The notes under the pieces are model-generated. The model saw only the letters and a list, made by a program, of their open reading frames with translations, made no database searches and was not told where the DNA came from. A stretch of DNA of 32,455 bases from Eubacteriales Family XIII. Incertae Sedis bacterium (GTDB lineage: Bacteria > Bacillota > Clostridia > Peptostreptococcales > Anaerovoracaceae): positions 1-32,455 of the forward strand of contig JAIRPQ010000020.1 of NCBI GenBank assembly GCA_031256875.1. Direction: 5' to 3'. A program made the translations under genes and the position numbers. Below, one piece after another: positions 18,107 to 27,664 of this stretch. The number at the start of each line of letters is the position of its first letter. Positions within the stretch are counted from its first letter, which is position 1.

Positions 18107-19201
18107 TTAATCATTTGCGGCCTCGCTCATTGCCAGCACATTTTCGAGAGGGACATTCGCAAGCAGCGCTTCGTGGCTTGGCGACACGATATAGTTTTCG
18201 CCAAATATATCGCGTAGCCTATGCACTGTATCCTTTACCTCCTGCGGTGTTCCGAATGTCAGCAAATCCTGTGTATCAACTCCGCCCATGAATATGATAT
18301 CCTTGCCGAATTCACGGGCGAGCCTATCCGGTTCCATACCTATTGCTTTTGCCTGGATTGGATGTAAGCAGTCTATTCCAAGGTCAATTAGCTTTGGGAT
18401 CAGTTCATATATCGAACCACAGGAATGTATGGTTACCTTCAATCCGTAGCTTTTCATTTGGTCGATTATCTTCTTTGCATATGGCGCGATAAATCTGTCG
18501 AAAAATTCTGGGCTGATTAGGCATGCCGCCTGGCTTCCGAGGTCGTTCCCGAAGAAAGCGCTTGTCAATTTGTCGCCCACAAGATCGAAATACAATTTGT
18601 TTGACTCCAAATAAAAATCCGTAATATGGTCTGTCACCGCCTCGACGACCTTAGGGTCTGTATACATTTTCATAAAGTATTCTTCCATGCCGAAAAAATC
18701 GCACGCAATATGGAAAAAGCAGCACCACATCCCTCCGAGGACGGCTAGATCCATCTCTTCTGCCTTCTTTATTTTCTCAATATTAGATGAAAAATCCAGA
18801 TATTCTGTTGAAGGCCAAGGGAATCTGTCCACCTCGGCCACATCCGTTGTTTCGGAAAACACACCGGGGTCATTGAGGCTAACGCGTGCTCTCCCTCCAA
18901 GCACATCGAATATGGGCTTGCCTTCAGGATGCTTCCATGAAAGAAAATCGAGTTCAGGCGAAAGCCATATTAAATCACTCTTTAGCGTCTGCGCCAAAAG
19001 CATGTCCGCTTTTCCTATCTTTTCCGATGTTAGTACGCTTAATGCCGCATAATGTTTTTCTTCTTCCGTCAGTACCTCTTTTTCTATTCCGAAATGCTCT
19101 AGATATATATTCTTTGCATCTTCTGATGGGTTTCCTATCCAAAAACCACTGTTTCCTGCTTTTCTGTTGTAGATAGAGTTAATCAGTTTCGATCCTTTCA
19201 T
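18107..19201 (-). CDS. Uroporphyrinogen decarboxylase-fold family protein (not HemE), copy 2
   Basis: VTIHSCGSIYELIPKLIDLGIDCLHPIQAKAIGMEPDRLAREFGKDIIFMGGVDTQDLL ... NYIVSPSHEALLANVPLENVLAMSEA. Confidence 0.9.
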   Translation of the reverse strand: MKGSKLINSIYNRKAGNSGFWIGNPSEDAKNIYLEHFGIEKEVLTEEEKHYAALSVLTSEKIGKADMLLAQTLKSDLIWLSPELDFLSWKHPEGKPIFDVLGGRARVSLNDPGVFSETTDVAEVDRFPWPSTEYLDFSSNIEKIKKAEEMDLAVLGGMWCCFFHIACDFFGMEEYFMKMYTDPKVVEAVTDHITDFYLESNKLYFDLVGDKLTSAFFGNDLGSQAACLISPEFFDRFIAPYAKKIIDQMKSYGLKVTIHSCGSIYELIPKLIDLGIDCLHPIQAKAIGMEPDRLAREFGKDIIFMGGVDTQDLLTFGTPQEVKDTVHRLRDIFGENYIVSPSHEALLANVPLENVLAMSEAAND

Positions 19202-19239
19202 GTCTCATCCTCCGTTTTCTTTGTAGGTTCCATTAGGTT

Positions 19240-22200
19240 CTAGTTTCGTATCGACAAGAGGAACGACTTGATTTCGTTTCCTCTGAAGCAGATATCTGAA
19301 CACTCCATACGCGATAACGGACGAAGTGGATTTTGAAGAATATCTGACTCCGTTATGCCGTCCACCGATGCGGGTAGAAGGAGCGCTGCATTAGCGGGAG
19401 CTCCGCTTGTTTCCATTGCCGTTATTGCAATCTGCTTCCCGTCGTGCGAAGGTTTTATGCTTGTGATGAGCACGTGGTCACTCTCCATTCTTATGCCGTA
19501 ATCCCACAGAGCGCAGTTGCCCTCTACGGCGACCAATGGGCAATTGACGGACATTGCGTCACGTTGTACTGATGATAGCGACAGTGTGCCGTAGTATGGC
19601 TGGATGGCACATCGACCGGATACCTCTCTTCGGTCCGGTGCCGCGTCAGGCGAATATGAGCCACGAACTAAGGTCATATCAATTTGTGGGCCTGCTACGC
19701 GAAAACCGTGTTTGTTGTCATTAAACAGCGCTACAGACATATTTTCTCCAGCCAAAGCCACATACCGCAATGAGGGGAGTTCAGTTGCCTGTTTTTCGCG
19801 GGAAATGCTCCCCATAGGAGTTTCATAAATATATTTTGGATTATTAACTGCGGTGCTGAATCCCAGCCTTAGAACAGGAATGCCGGTTTTGTGATGCCCC
19901 AGTTCATTCCAGTCCAGGTTGAAATGGATATCCACACGAGCCAAATCATCATACAGGGTAATGTCTTCCGTGAATGTTGAAGCATTATATTTTCGTGTGA
20001 TACGAATTTGTGAAAGCACGGGCCCGTTCTGAGTGACTTTTACCTCGGGAGAATCTATCAGATAGTGTAACGACATCTCGTTTCCCAGAACCCATGCAGA
20101 CATAATATGTGGCTCTTCATATATCATCTTCAGAATCCCCGAACTTCGTTGTGCATTGAATGCGCTTGGCACCTCAGCAAACCCCGTCATATGTTCCAAT
20201 ACGTCGCGCCCTGAAATCTCATCGCGCAAGGTCACTATTGTGCCTGTGCGTGCGCTTATTTCCAGCAAGTACCGTTTGCTGCGCAAGCTGTGGACACTTC
20301 CATCATCATGGCATGAGCCCAGCGCCAGAGGCATAGGGCAGGGAGGGGTGTCGAGTGCTTCCAAAGAATAGTGCCTTGACGATAAGCCCTGCATATTGTC
20401 TGCCACGAACATGACCCTGTTGCCTGATATTTGTCCGATGCTGGTGCCTCCATCCCAGCGCAGCGCAATGGATTCCGGAGAATTTGGCGGCAAAGGGGCT
20501 GAAACTATGTCGGTTCGCTCAAACGCTAATGAATTGAACACGGTTATCCCGTCGTTGCCATCTATCCTTAGGCTTTTTTGCAGCACTTTGTCGGCAGAAG
20601 CAATGGCTTCACCGCCTATTTGAAAATTGTAGCTGTCAGCCGCGTGAATATTGCAGCCACATGCTATATCATGGAAGCCATTAAAGCAGATTTTGCGCCA
20701 TGATTCATTCAAAAGCTGTGACTCCTCTGTGGTATCATTTCCGTTGAGCATGTTGAGGGCAGCCGCCGCCTGCGCGTCGCAAAGGCGCGCGTCGCCATCC
20801 CTCTGCATTTTTTTAATCGCTGCCTTCGTGGTATAACAGCCTTCAAATATAAATCCCTGCTCTCCTTTATATATGGGCCAGTCCTGTTTTTCGGCGAGCA
20901 CTTCGTCAAAAAAAGCGCATACCTTTGAAAAAACAAGTTTCGGCAAACCCGGTTTGCTGTCCAAATAGCGTTTGATGGATATATCCCTGCGGGTTGGCCC
21001 GCCGCCATGATCGCCTACGCCGAATACAAACATGCTGGTATGGACACCGAAACTATCTAGGAATTCATTGGCTGCGGAGATTACGTTTTCCGGACGCAGC
21101 GCGTTATTGTATGGTCCAAAACAGTAGTCAAGCAAACGCGAGCCATCTGTGCCCTCCCACCATTTCAATGCATGTCCTTCCGCATTGCAGCGGAAATGAT
21201 AATAGTAGCTTACTCCCGCTTTGGTAAGCAGGTTTGGCACTGTAGCAGGATGCCCGAACGTATCGGGCTCCCAGCACACGCGCGAAGGTGGGGCATGCAA
21301 TACGTTTTGCGAATAGCGCGAGGCTTGAAGCAATTGCTGTATGAATGTTTCGCCCGAAGATGTATACAAGTCATGTTCAGACCACGTTGCGGCAGTTACT
21401 TCCCAGCTCCCCTCGGCAATCTTCTCCAATACACGCGAAAAAGTCTCTGGGTCGTTTTGTTGCACAATATCATAGACGCAAGACTGGCTCTGGGAAAAGC
21501 ATAAATCCGGATTTTCATCCATCAGTTTGACAATTGTGCGAAAGTCGCGCACACATATATCTTTCGTTTCATCATAGTTCCATAACCAGTTCATATCGAT
21601 ATGAGAGTGTGCAATCAAGTGTACTTTGAATTGTTTCGCAGCGCAATCAATCTTCTCCAGTATAGTATCGATTGCAGCCAAGTCAGTTTTGATAATTTCC
21701 CAGTCTCTATTGTGAACTGCTTCCGAATGCAATGCGTCATTCATTTCGCTAAGCGCCTCGCAGATTTGGGGAAATCCAAAATCGGCGAGCTTCTGTGCGA
21801 ATCTCAATTGGGTTATCGCGGTGGAAAGCTCCAACATCCGCTGCTCCAAAACTTCGCAATTTATATAGACACCTAGATGCGCATCCCCTTCTCCTTGCGG
21901 GGTTTTAAATACCACAGTGTGTGTTGCGCCTCTTTTGTACCGCGGAGTGACGGTTATTTCACACGGCCTGCTGTCGCCCCAATATTTATATGAAGCAACA
22001 TGCTTTCCGTCAATATGGATATCCAGCGGTGCCAACATAGTCATCGTTATATAAATTTTTGTTCCCTCAGTCGGGATGCCTTCGATGTATTCTGGCAGCG
22101 CGATGCGTTTTCTCATTGCCGCGGGACCATCTACCATAGACCAGTCACACGGTTTCAAGTTTTCGCTATGGTCATTGGCGGTGCCAGAATTCACGTTGAT

Positions 22201-22377
22201 GCCGTTGATGGGAGCGCCTTTTCCGATTACGTTCTCCCAGCCGGAATCGTCATAGTCTGGCATTTCGCATCCGCGTATGTCACCCTGAAAAAAGGTGCAT
22301 ATACCCGGTAGCCCCGCAGATGAAATCTTCTTTATTATATCGTCTGCGTATTCAATCCATAAACGATAATTCTCCAT
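19240..22377 (-). CDS. Alpha-mannosidase, glycoside hydrolase family 38
   Basis: Zn-binding HLIAHSHIDMNWLWNYDET; nucleophile region WEPDTFGHPATVPNLLTKAG. ATG at 22377 (MENYRLW) with AGAGGAA RBS preferred over 22476, which overlaps the upstream gene. Confidence 0.95.
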   Translation of the reverse strand: MENYRLWIEYADDIIKKISSAGLPGICTFFQGDIRGCEMPDYDDSGWENVIGKGAPINGINVNSGTANDHSENLKPCDWSMVDGPAAMRKRIALPEYIEGIPTEGTKIYITMTMLAPLDIHIDGKHVASYKYWGDSRPCEITVTPRYKRGATHTVVFKTPQGEGDAHLGVYINCEVLEQRMLELSTAITQLRFAQKLADFGFPQICEALSEMNDALHSEAVHNRDWEIIKTDLAAIDTILEKIDCAAKQFKVHLIAHSHIDMNWLWNYDETKDICVRDFRTIVKLMDENPDLCFSQSQSCVYDIVQQNDPETFSRVLEKIAEGSWEVTAATWSEHDLYTSSGETFIQQLLQASRYSQNVLHAPPSRVCWEPDTFGHPATVPNLLTKAGVSYYYHFRCNAEGHALKWWEGTDGSRLLDYCFGPYNNALRPENVISAANEFLDSFGVHTSMFVFGVGDHGGGPTRRDISIKRYLDSKPGLPKLVFSKVCAFFDEVLAEKQDWPIYKGEQGFIFEGCYTTKAAIKKMQRDGDARLCDAQAAAALNMLNGNDTTEESQLLNESWRKICFNGFHDIACGCNIHAADSYNFQIGGEAIASADKVLQKSLRIDGNDGITVFNSLAFERTDIVSAPLPPNSPESIALRWDGGTSIGQISGNRVMFVADNMQGLSSRHYSLEALDTPPCPMPLALGSCHDDGSVHSLRSKRYLLEISARTGTIVTLRDEISGRDVLEHMTGFAEVPSAFNAQRSSGILKMIYEEPHIMSAWVLGNEMSLHYLIDSPEVKVTQNGPVLSQIRITRKYNASTFTEDITLYDDLARVDIHFNLDWNELGHHKTGIPVLRLGFSTAVNNPKYIYETPMGSISREKQATELPSLRYVALAGENMSVALFNDNKHGFRVAGPQIDMTLVRGSYSPDAAPDRREVSGRCAIQPYYGTLSLSSVQRDAMSVNCPLVAVEGNCALWDYGIRMESDHVLITSIKPSHDGKQIAITAMETSGAPANAALLLPASVDGITESDILQNPLRPLSRMECSDICFRGNEIKSFLLSIRN

Positions 22378-22405
22378 GTTGTTCCTCTCGTTTATCATTC
22401 GACAT

Positions 22406-23896
22406 CTATATGGCACTTTGAAGCAATAATTCTTGTGTGGCATCTTCATTATTGATTTCAGCGTTAATTCTGCCACGTTTCATTACATATATTCTGTCAC
22501 ACATAGTCAGTATCTCAGGCATTTCTGAAGATACTATAATCACCGCAATGCCGCGCCGTGTCAACTGGTCAAGAATAGTGTATATTTCCGCTTTTGCCCC
22601 AATGTCGATCCCGCGCGTCGGTTCGTCTACGATCAATACTTTTAGATCCTCCTTTATCAAGGAGCGCGCGAGTATGACTTTTTGCTGATTGCCGCCAGAC
22701 AGTTTTTGAATAAGCTGAGTTACGGATGGGGTTTTGATGCCAAGCCTATTTACCATGTCGTTGACGCTCGTTAGCTCTTTGCGCCTTTTTATGCCATTGA
22801 ACCTCACGAAATTTTTTATTGTAGAAATAGTCATGTTGAATTTTATGCTCGCATCGCCGAATATGCCTTGTTCCTTTCGATTCTCCGGTACGTACCCGAT
22901 GCCCGCCTGCTTTGATTCACGTGTGTCGTTGCGCTTTAGCTCAATGCCGTCCACTATAACCTTGCCTACGAGACGTTTGTCCGAACCAATGATTGCTCGC
23001 GTAAGCTCAGTACGTCCTGCTCCCATCAGTCCTGAAAACCCGACTATTTCTCCAGAGCGTACGTTGAACGAAATATCTTTGACGTGATAACTGGTCAGCC
23101 CCTGCACATCAAGCATTACATCGCCTATGCTGCCGCCCTGTTTTGGATAAAGATCCGATAGTTCCCGTCCCACCATCAAGGAAATGATTTGTTGCTGCGT
23201 AGCATCGCTTGTATTGATTGTGTCCACATATTTCCCATCCCTTAATACGGTGATTCGGTCAGTGGCCTTAAGAATCTCCTCAAGCTTATGTGAAACATAT
23301 ATGATGCCACAGCCCTTTGCCTTTAAGTCTTTGATTATGCGGAAGAGATTATCGATTTCCGATGGACTAAGCGCAGACGTAGGCTCATCCATTATGATCA
23401 CTTTTGTATCAAGCGAAATCGCTTTTGCAATTTCGACCAGTTGCTGTTTTGCTACGGGCAATTTTTTCAGCAAAGTACGCGGATCTTCGGATAATCCTAT
23501 ATAGTCCAGCAGGATTTTCGTGTCTTCATACACTTTCTTCTTATTTACAATTCCTGCTCGATACGTGGGCAGATGCGAGAAATAAATATTTTCCGCGATT
23601 GACATATTGGGAACAAGGTTTAATTCCTGGTATATCACGCTTATGCCTTTGTTTATGGCCTCATTCGGGTTCCTGAATGTCACTACCTCGTTCTCAAACC
23701 GCATCTGTCCATCAAAACCATGGTATATCCCAGCGATAATTTTTATTAACGTGGATTTTCCCGCGCCATTTTCGCCAACGAGCGCGTGGACTTCTCCTTT
23801 TCGTAAATCGAATTTAACTTTATCAAGTGCGTGCACTCCGGGAAAATATTTTGAAATGCCTTGCAGGTCAAGCCAACAATCATTTGCAGTGCCCAT
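22406..23896 (-). CDS. Sugar ABC transporter ATP-binding protein (RbsA/MglA type, two ATPase domains)
   Basis: GENGAGKSTLIKIIAGIY, VIIMDEPTSALSPSE, GLMGAGRTELTRAIIG, LSGGNQQKVILARSL, VLIVDEPTRGIDIGAKAEIY. Confidence 0.96.
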   Translation of the reverse strand: MGTANDCWLDLQGISKYFPGVHALDKVKFDLRKGEVHALVGENGAGKSTLIKIIAGIYHGFDGQMRFENEVVTFRNPNEAINKGISVIYQELNLVPNMSIAENIYFSHLPTYRAGIVNKKKVYEDTKILLDYIGLSEDPRTLLKKLPVAKQQLVEIAKAISLDTKVIIMDEPTSALSPSEIDNLFRIIKDLKAKGCGIIYVSHKLEEILKATDRITVLRDGKYVDTINTSDATQQQIISLMVGRELSDLYPKQGGSIGDVMLDVQGLTSYHVKDISFNVRSGEIVGFSGLMGAGRTELTRAIIGSDKRLVGKVIVDGIELKRNDTRESKQAGIGYVPENRKEQGIFGDASIKFNMTISTIKNFVRFNGIKRRKELTSVNDMVNRLGIKTPSVTQLIQKLSGGNQQKVILARSLIKEDLKVLIVDEPTRGIDIGAKAEIYTILDQLTRRGIAVIIVSSEMPEILTMCDRIYVMKRGRINAEINNEDATQELLLQSAI

Positions 23897-23920
23897 CTAA
23901 AACTCTCCTTTTCTGATATT

Positions 23921-24919
23921 TCAAAGAGATGCCTGCGACTCTTTGAGTAACCGGATGTCCGCGCTTTGTTTTCTCCGCACGTCTATATAGACAGCTATTA
24001 TAATCACCGTCCCGCGCACGATGTCGTGATAAAACGTATTTACGTCCATTAGCACAAGACCATTTTGCAAAACTCCGAGGATAAGGACGCCTATAATAGC
24101 TCCCGTGAGGCTTCCGATGCCTCCATTCAAGCTAACTCCGCCCAGGATGACTGCCGCTATAACGGTCATCTCCATGCCTACACCGGCAATGGCTTGGCCG
24201 GAATCAAGCCTAGATGTCAAAATGATGGCGCTGATTGAGAACAGTATATTGCCGATGACAAAGACCTGTAGCTTGATTCGGGAAACACTCAATCCCGCGA
24301 GTGCGGAGGCTTCTTTGTTTCCGCCAACAGCATAGATGTATCGCCCGAATGCAGTATTGTTTAAGACGAAATAGAATGCAGCAATCAGAAAAATTACAAT
24401 CAGAAGAGGCGTCGGGAATATCCCAATACTGCCCATGCCAATTTCAGAAAACCCCTTTACTTTGATGGGTTGCGAGACGGCTTGTGTTATAACCATTATT
24501 ACGCCCCTGAAAATGGCCATCGTGCCGAGCGTAGCTATCAATGAATTCAATTTCAGTTTTGTTACCAGAAAACCGTTTAATAGTCCGGCAGAGCATCCCG
24601 CACCCAAAGTCACGATGATGCCAACAAAGATATTCCCAGTGTAATTCATCGCCATTACACCAAGAACACCGGCAAATGCCTGCAGCGAGCCCACCGACAA
24701 GTCTATCTCGCCGGAAAGTATGATCATTGTCATGCCAATAGCGGCAATCATGCTCGGCGATGCCTGGCGTAGAATATTCATAATATTATTCGGCGTAAAA
24801 AAGGCGGGTGACAAAATAGACAATACTATGCCTATCGCAATAAGCGCAATCAGCAGCCCGCTTTGATCCATTTGCAGCAGTCCGAAAAAAGAGTTCTTTC
24901 TTTTGGCCAGTTGGTTCAT
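23921..24919 (-). CDS. Sugar ABC transporter permease (RbsC type)
   Basis: RQASPSMIAAIGMTMIILSGEIDLSVGSLQAFAG; TVIAAVILGGVSLNGGIGSLTGAIIGVLILGVLQNGL. ATG at 24919 (MNQLAKRKN) preferred. Confidence 0.94.
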   Translation of the reverse strand: MNQLAKRKNSFFGLLQMDQSGLLIALIAIGIVLSILSPAFFTPNNIMNILRQASPSMIAAIGMTMIILSGEIDLSVGSLQAFAGVLGVMAMNYTGNIFVGIIVTLGAGCSAGLLNGFLVTKLKLNSLIATLGTMAIFRGVIMVITQAVSQPIKVKGFSEIGMGSIGIFPTPLLIVIFLIAAFYFVLNNTAFGRYIYAVGGNKEASALAGLSVSRIKLQVFVIGNILFSISAIILTSRLDSGQAIAGVGMEMTVIAAVILGGVSLNGGIGSLTGAIIGVLILGVLQNGLVLMDVNTFYHDIVRGTVIIIAVYIDVRRKQSADIRLLKESQASL

Positions 24920-24997
24920 ACTAATCACTCCATTAATATTACATTGGTATTTTACGTCAGGCGACCGAGGCATCATGCAGGTAGCCTGACGTATTAA

Positions 24998-26086
24998 TTA
25001 TTTCAGCAAGGCTTCGACAGCATCAAAATCCAATATCCAAGCATCGCCCTCTTGCGTATAGAAATCGCCATACGTTTCTTTTGTTACCATTGTGGTTGGC
25101 GTGAGATAGCGCTCAGGCAAATCTTCCCCTGCTACTGCTTTTTTCGATGCATCAACGATACATGCCCCAACGAAATCAGGGAACATGGCCAGCTCAGCCA
25201 CTATTGGAGTATCGTCTTGCAAGGCTTCTCTGCCGACTACGCCTTCAAGCCCATACCCAACTGCGCTAAGCTTGGAGGAATCTAACCCCGCAGCCTTATA
25301 TCCTTGAACACCGCCTTGCGTAGAATCGTCATTGATTCCAAAAATCGCATTAATATCAGGATTTGCGGTACAGGCATCGGTCGCGCCTTGGAGCGCTTTT
25401 TCTTTTCCGCCCTGTGAGTCTATTTCCTGTTCGATAGAGTATTTCGCGCCGGAAGCCTCAAGCCCCTCCTTGAACCCTTCAACGCGAAGGCGGCAATCTT
25501 CAAAATTAGGGAATCCGACGAGCAGGAATTTCAAATCTATGTTGTTGTCTTTTCCGTAGTTGCCAAACCATTCGCCTGCCTGTTTGCCCGCGCCTTTATT
25601 GTCTGCGCCCACACAAGTATATTCACCGCCTACGGGATTGGATTCCGTGATAACGATAATGCCAGCATCTTTGGCTTTTTCAATAACAGGTCCTAATGTG
25701 GTTGCGTCTACGGGCGTCAATGCGAGTACGTCAACACCTTTTGCAATAAAATTCTCGGCAAAAGATATTTGTTGTGACGAGTCTTGGTTTGCATCAGCAA
25801 TCTCCAGGGTGATACCGAGTTCTTCTGCTCTGCGTTTTGCGCCATTCGTGACATTTTGATACCACTCATGGCTCATAAAATTGCAAACATAGCCGATTGT
25901 GAAGCTGGTCCCGTCCGTAGACGCAGGTGTTTGTGTGTTTTCCGCATCCGCAGCGCCATCGGCAGTCTCGGTGGTGGCCGCGCCGTCGTCCGTACTTCCC
26001 GCGTCGCCGCCCCCGCTGCTGCATGCCGCAAGCATCACGGCTGCCATCATTATGCACAGTGCTATAACAAATAACTTCTTCTTCAT
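24998..26086 (-). CDS. Sugar ABC transporter substrate-binding lipoprotein (RbsB/periplasmic-binding type)
   Basis: Lipoprotein signal MKKKLFVIALCIMMAAVMLAACSSGG; IAENFIAKGVDVLALTPVDATTLGPVIEKAKDAGIIVIT. Confidence 0.94.
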   Translation of the reverse strand: MKKKLFVIALCIMMAAVMLAACSSGGGDAGSTDDGAATTETADGAADAENTQTPASTDGTSFTIGYVCNFMSHEWYQNVTNGAKRRAEELGITLEIADANQDSSQQISFAENFIAKGVDVLALTPVDATTLGPVIEKAKDAGIIVITESNPVGGEYTCVGADNKGAGKQAGEWFGNYGKDNNIDLKFLLVGFPNFEDCRLRVEGFKEGLEASGAKYSIEQEIDSQGGKEKALQGATDACTANPDINAIFGINDDSTQGGVQGYKAAGLDSSKLSAVGYGLEGVVGREALQDDTPIVAELAMFPDFVGACIVDASKKAVAGEDLPERYLTPTTMVTKETYGDFYTQEGDAWILDFDAVEALLK

Positions 26087-26137
26087 ATCGCTTCCTCCTA
26101 AATCTCCTGAACCCTACAACTATTGATCTACGCTTCT

Positions 26138-26148
26138 TTTTCCGAAAA
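26138..26148 (-). promoter_or_regulatory. Candidate ROK-regulator operator upstream of the sugar-importer operon
   Basis: TTTTCGGAAAA on the minus strand, about 50 bp upstream of the SBP start; identical 11-mer at 27570-27580. Confidence 0.4.
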
Positions 26149-26198
26149 CCGATTATTACAAACCAGCGCACTGCCGGCATGTTCCGTCTCTGCTGTGC

Positions 26199-27401
26199 CT
26201 AGCCCTTGAAAATCCGCCTGTATACGAGCGCTACCCCGCCCATTGCTTCCGTGTTGCGCTTCAGCGCGGGGCTGTAGATGTCGATATCCTGGCTGTGCCC
26301 GGGGTAGGGGCGTCCGTGTATGTACTGCCTTACGCTGTCCACGAAGGTCGGTGAGTAGTCGGGTATGTCTCCGGTCAGCACGATGGTGTCGGGACCCACG
26401 CTGACGATGAGGTTGCTGAGCGCGATGGCGACGTATCTGGCGCAGGTGAGCAGCTCGACGCGGAAGGCTTCTTCGCCGCTCTCGGCGCGGTCCAATATCT
26501 CCCTGAGCGTGAGCGCGTCCACGTCGGCTATGCCGCATTCGCGCCGTATGGCATCGTCGGTCTTGAGCTTCGACTTGACGCGCCGCAGCAGCGAGCGCCC
26601 GTCCGCGACCGTCTCCAGGCAGCCGTAGTTTCCGCAGGCGCACTGCCTGCCGTTGATGTCCACGACCATATGCCCGATTTCCCCCGCGCTGTTGCCATAG
26701 CCGTGGAACACCTTCCCGTCTATTACCACGCTCGCGCCGATGCCCGTGTGGTAGACGCCGCACGCGACGAGCACCTTCGATGCCTTGGCTTTCCCGAACC
26801 AGTTCTCGCAGAGCGCGGAAGCCGCGGTCTCCTTTTCAAACTCCACGGGTATGCCTATCTGCTCGCCCACGATGGCCTTGAGCGGCACATCATGCCAGCC
26901 CGTGAGGTTCGGGGGATTGATGATAAGCCCGTTTTCCACGTCGATGGGCCCGGGCGTCACCAGCCCTATCCCGTGTATCTGCTCCTTCGCGACCCCCTGC
27001 CCGTCCATTATGGACTTTATGGAGCTGACGATTTTCTCGATGACCGCATCCTGCGCCGGTGCATCGCCCATGTCTATATGCATCTCGTCCAGCAGCCGAG
27101 CCTTGAAGTCGGTGATGACGATGTATATCGCCGTGGCGGTCAGGCTCACGCCGATGATATTGCCCGCGTTCGGGTTCAGAGAGAGCAGCGCCGCCTTCCT
27201 GCCGCCGTTCGATTCCTCGTGCCCGCTTTCGACTATGTAATTTTGCTCGATGAGTTCGTTTGCGATATTCGTGATGGAGGGGGAAGTCAGCCCCGTCTTT
27301 TCGGCGAGATCCTTCCGCGATACGCTCTCGCCCTCGCGTATGAGGTCAAATACGAGCCGCGTGTTGTTCCGTTTCATTCTGGCGCTGTCGATGCGTTTCA
27401 T
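26199..27401 (-). CDS. ROK family transcriptional regulator (NagC/XylR/Mlc type)
   Basis: N-terminal wHTH NNTRLVFDLIREGESVSRKDLAEKTGLTSPSITNIANELIEQNYI; ROK Zn motif CACGNYGCLETV. Confidence 0.95.
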   Translation of the reverse strand: MKRIDSARMKRNNTRLVFDLIREGESVSRKDLAEKTGLTSPSITNIANELIEQNYIVESGHEESNGGRKAALLSLNPNAGNIIGVSLTATAIYIVITDFKARLLDEMHIDMGDAPAQDAVIEKIVSSIKSIMDGQGVAKEQIHGIGLVTPGPIDVENGLIINPPNLTGWHDVPLKAIVGEQIGIPVEFEKETAASALCENWFGKAKASKVLVACGVYHTGIGASVVIDGKVFHGYGNSAGEIGHMVVDINGRQCACGNYGCLETVADGRSLLRRVKSKLKTDDAIRRECGIADVDALTLREILDRAESGEEAFRVELLTCARYVAIALSNLIVSVGPDTIVLTGDIPDYSPTFVDSVRQYIHGRPYPGHSQDIDIYSPALKRNTEAMGGVALVYRRIFKG

Positions 27402-27569
27402 TGCTGGGACAACTCCCTTTCCTCTGCTCCTTCGCCCACGTCCGAATCCGCTGCCTGAACCACACAGGAGGGGTTCTTTTTTATCGTAATTAATTATCTA
27501 TCCCTAATATCCACGAAATACCACCTTATTTCCGTATAGAATAGCGCGAATTTTCGCAAATGTCAAGTA

Positions 27570-27580
27570 TTTTCGGAAAA
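27570..27580 (+). promoter_or_regulatory. Candidate ROK operator in the ROK/amino-acid-ABC intergenic region
   Basis: TTTTCGGAAAA, with a near-copy TTTTCGCAAA at 27551-27560. Confidence 0.4.
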
Positions 27581-27635
27581 CTTTTTTAATTAATTTAAAA
27601 ATGATGGGAGCTTAAGGGTTTACGGCCACGGCTAA

Positions 27636-27664
27636 TTGTATCGCGCCCGAATTTCATGTATAAT
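27636..27664 (+). promoter_or_regulatory. Sigma-A-type promoter for the amino-acid ABC operon
   Basis: TTGTAT (27636-27641), 17-nt spacer, TATAAT (27659-27664). Confidence 0.65.

Noticed and set aside
16159-19201. Annotating either UroD-like gene as hemE
   Set aside because: Both lack the HemE N-terminal substrate-binding motif and sit in a sugar operon with no other haem genes.
17221-26198. Mobile element or integrase-driven island at the AT-rich block
   Set aside because: No transposase, integrase, terminal inverted repeats or clear direct repeats seen at the 17.33 or 26.15 kb edges; recorded only as compositional mosaicism.
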